Source: Setophaga petechia (lineage: Eukaryota; Chordata; Aves; Passeriformes; Parulidae). Taken from it: a stretch of 64,000 nucleotides of DNA. Positions within the stretch are counted from its first letter, which is position 1; every line of letters begins with the position of its first letter. Below, one piece after another: positions 63,920-64,000 of this stretch. The translations under genes and the position numbers were made by a program. Where the stretch lies: contig JANCRA010000006.1 of the NCBI GenBank assembly GCA_024362935.1, forward strand, positions 32,047,924 to 32,111,923. The letters are read 5' to 3'. The notes beneath the pieces were generated by a model, which was not told the origin of the DNA, ran no database searches, and worked only from the letters and a program-made list of their open reading frames with translations.

Positions 63920-64000
63920 CTCCCGACTGATGGCTGCCATCTCATCTTCACACAGGAAGCTCTTGCTGATGACATCACTCAGAGTGCCCCCATCCATGTA
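63920..64000 (-). CDS. PAK3-like kinase exon: hinge and helix D/E, cut by the window edge
   Basis: Reading leftward from the edge: MDGGTLSDVISKSFLCEDEM and AAISRE, then a GTCAGC donor at 63919. This corresponds to the hinge-following segment of PAK kinases (GGSLTDVV in PAK1-3). The glycine loop, the catalytic Lys and any regulatory domain lie beyond the window. Confidence 0.85.

Noticed and set aside
1..64000. W-chromosome origin inferred from ERV density
   Set aside because: The density fits the ERV-rich avian W, but it also fits unplaced autosomal repeat clusters, and no W-linked gametologue is present. It cannot be decided from this window.

Overview
The window reads as nuclear DNA of a passerine bird. 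I infer this from CR1 LINE fragments, several avian LTR families, and parts of gene families that are expanded in songbirds: a PAK3-like kinase, FCGBP-like mucin-type von Willebrand D exons, a maestro-type HEAT-repeat gene and an extracellular LRR gene. No bacterial, plasmid or CRISPR features are present. The species cannot be named from sequence alone.

Layout. 1-6.8 kb: end of an LTR, a broken LRR gene (minus), two CR1 pieces, a 30-bp minisatellite beside a CpG-rich promoter-like segment, and a 692-bp solo LTR. 6.8-16.5 kb: introns and decayed exons of an FCGBP-like gene (plus), with two in-frame stops and a solo LTR that cuts one VWD exon in two. 16.5-29.6 kb: repeat-rich DNA with an AT-rich ~300-bp tandem repeat, a duplicated ~480-bp block, a CR1, a GCCGA-rich CpG array, a ~2.1-kb C-depleted T/G-rich tract split by an ERVL-type solo LTR, and a ~190-bp tandem repeat. 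29.6-42.6 kb: three minus-strand betaretrovirus-like elements in a rearranged cluster. A has an integrase tail, a broken env and a 3' LTR. B has both LTRs and gag-dUTPase-pro-pol but no env. C has a 5' LTR and a Lys-type primer site followed almost directly by a broken env. 44.5-45.6 kb: two exons of a maestro-type gene. 46.3-55.8 kb: a nearly complete, recent class I (gammaretrovirus-like) provirus on the plus strand, called D here. 55.9-57.1 kb: a second LTR of the A family and a decayed betaretroviral gag. 59.1-59.6 kb: interstitial telomere-like repeats split by a solo LTR. 61-64 kb: four exons of a PAK3-like kinase (minus), running off the right edge.

The most interesting object is provirus D. 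It has a tRNA-His-type primer site, a gag ORF ending in UAG followed by the same GGAGGTCA context used for readthrough in murine leukaemia virus, and pol in the same frame. It also has an unexplained intact 224-codon Cys-rich ORF between pol and env, and an Env with a long pre-signal leader, a small surface part and a very long membrane subunit. Its LTRs differ at only about four substitutions plus one 14-bp indel, so the insertion is young. It is not replication-competent as read: the reverse transcriptase active site is YVGD instead of YVDD, and the last part of integrase is out of frame after a run of seven C.

Most other coding matter is pseudogenic. The PAK3-like exons are the exception: all splice sites and phases agree and the HRD, DFG and APE motifs are kept.
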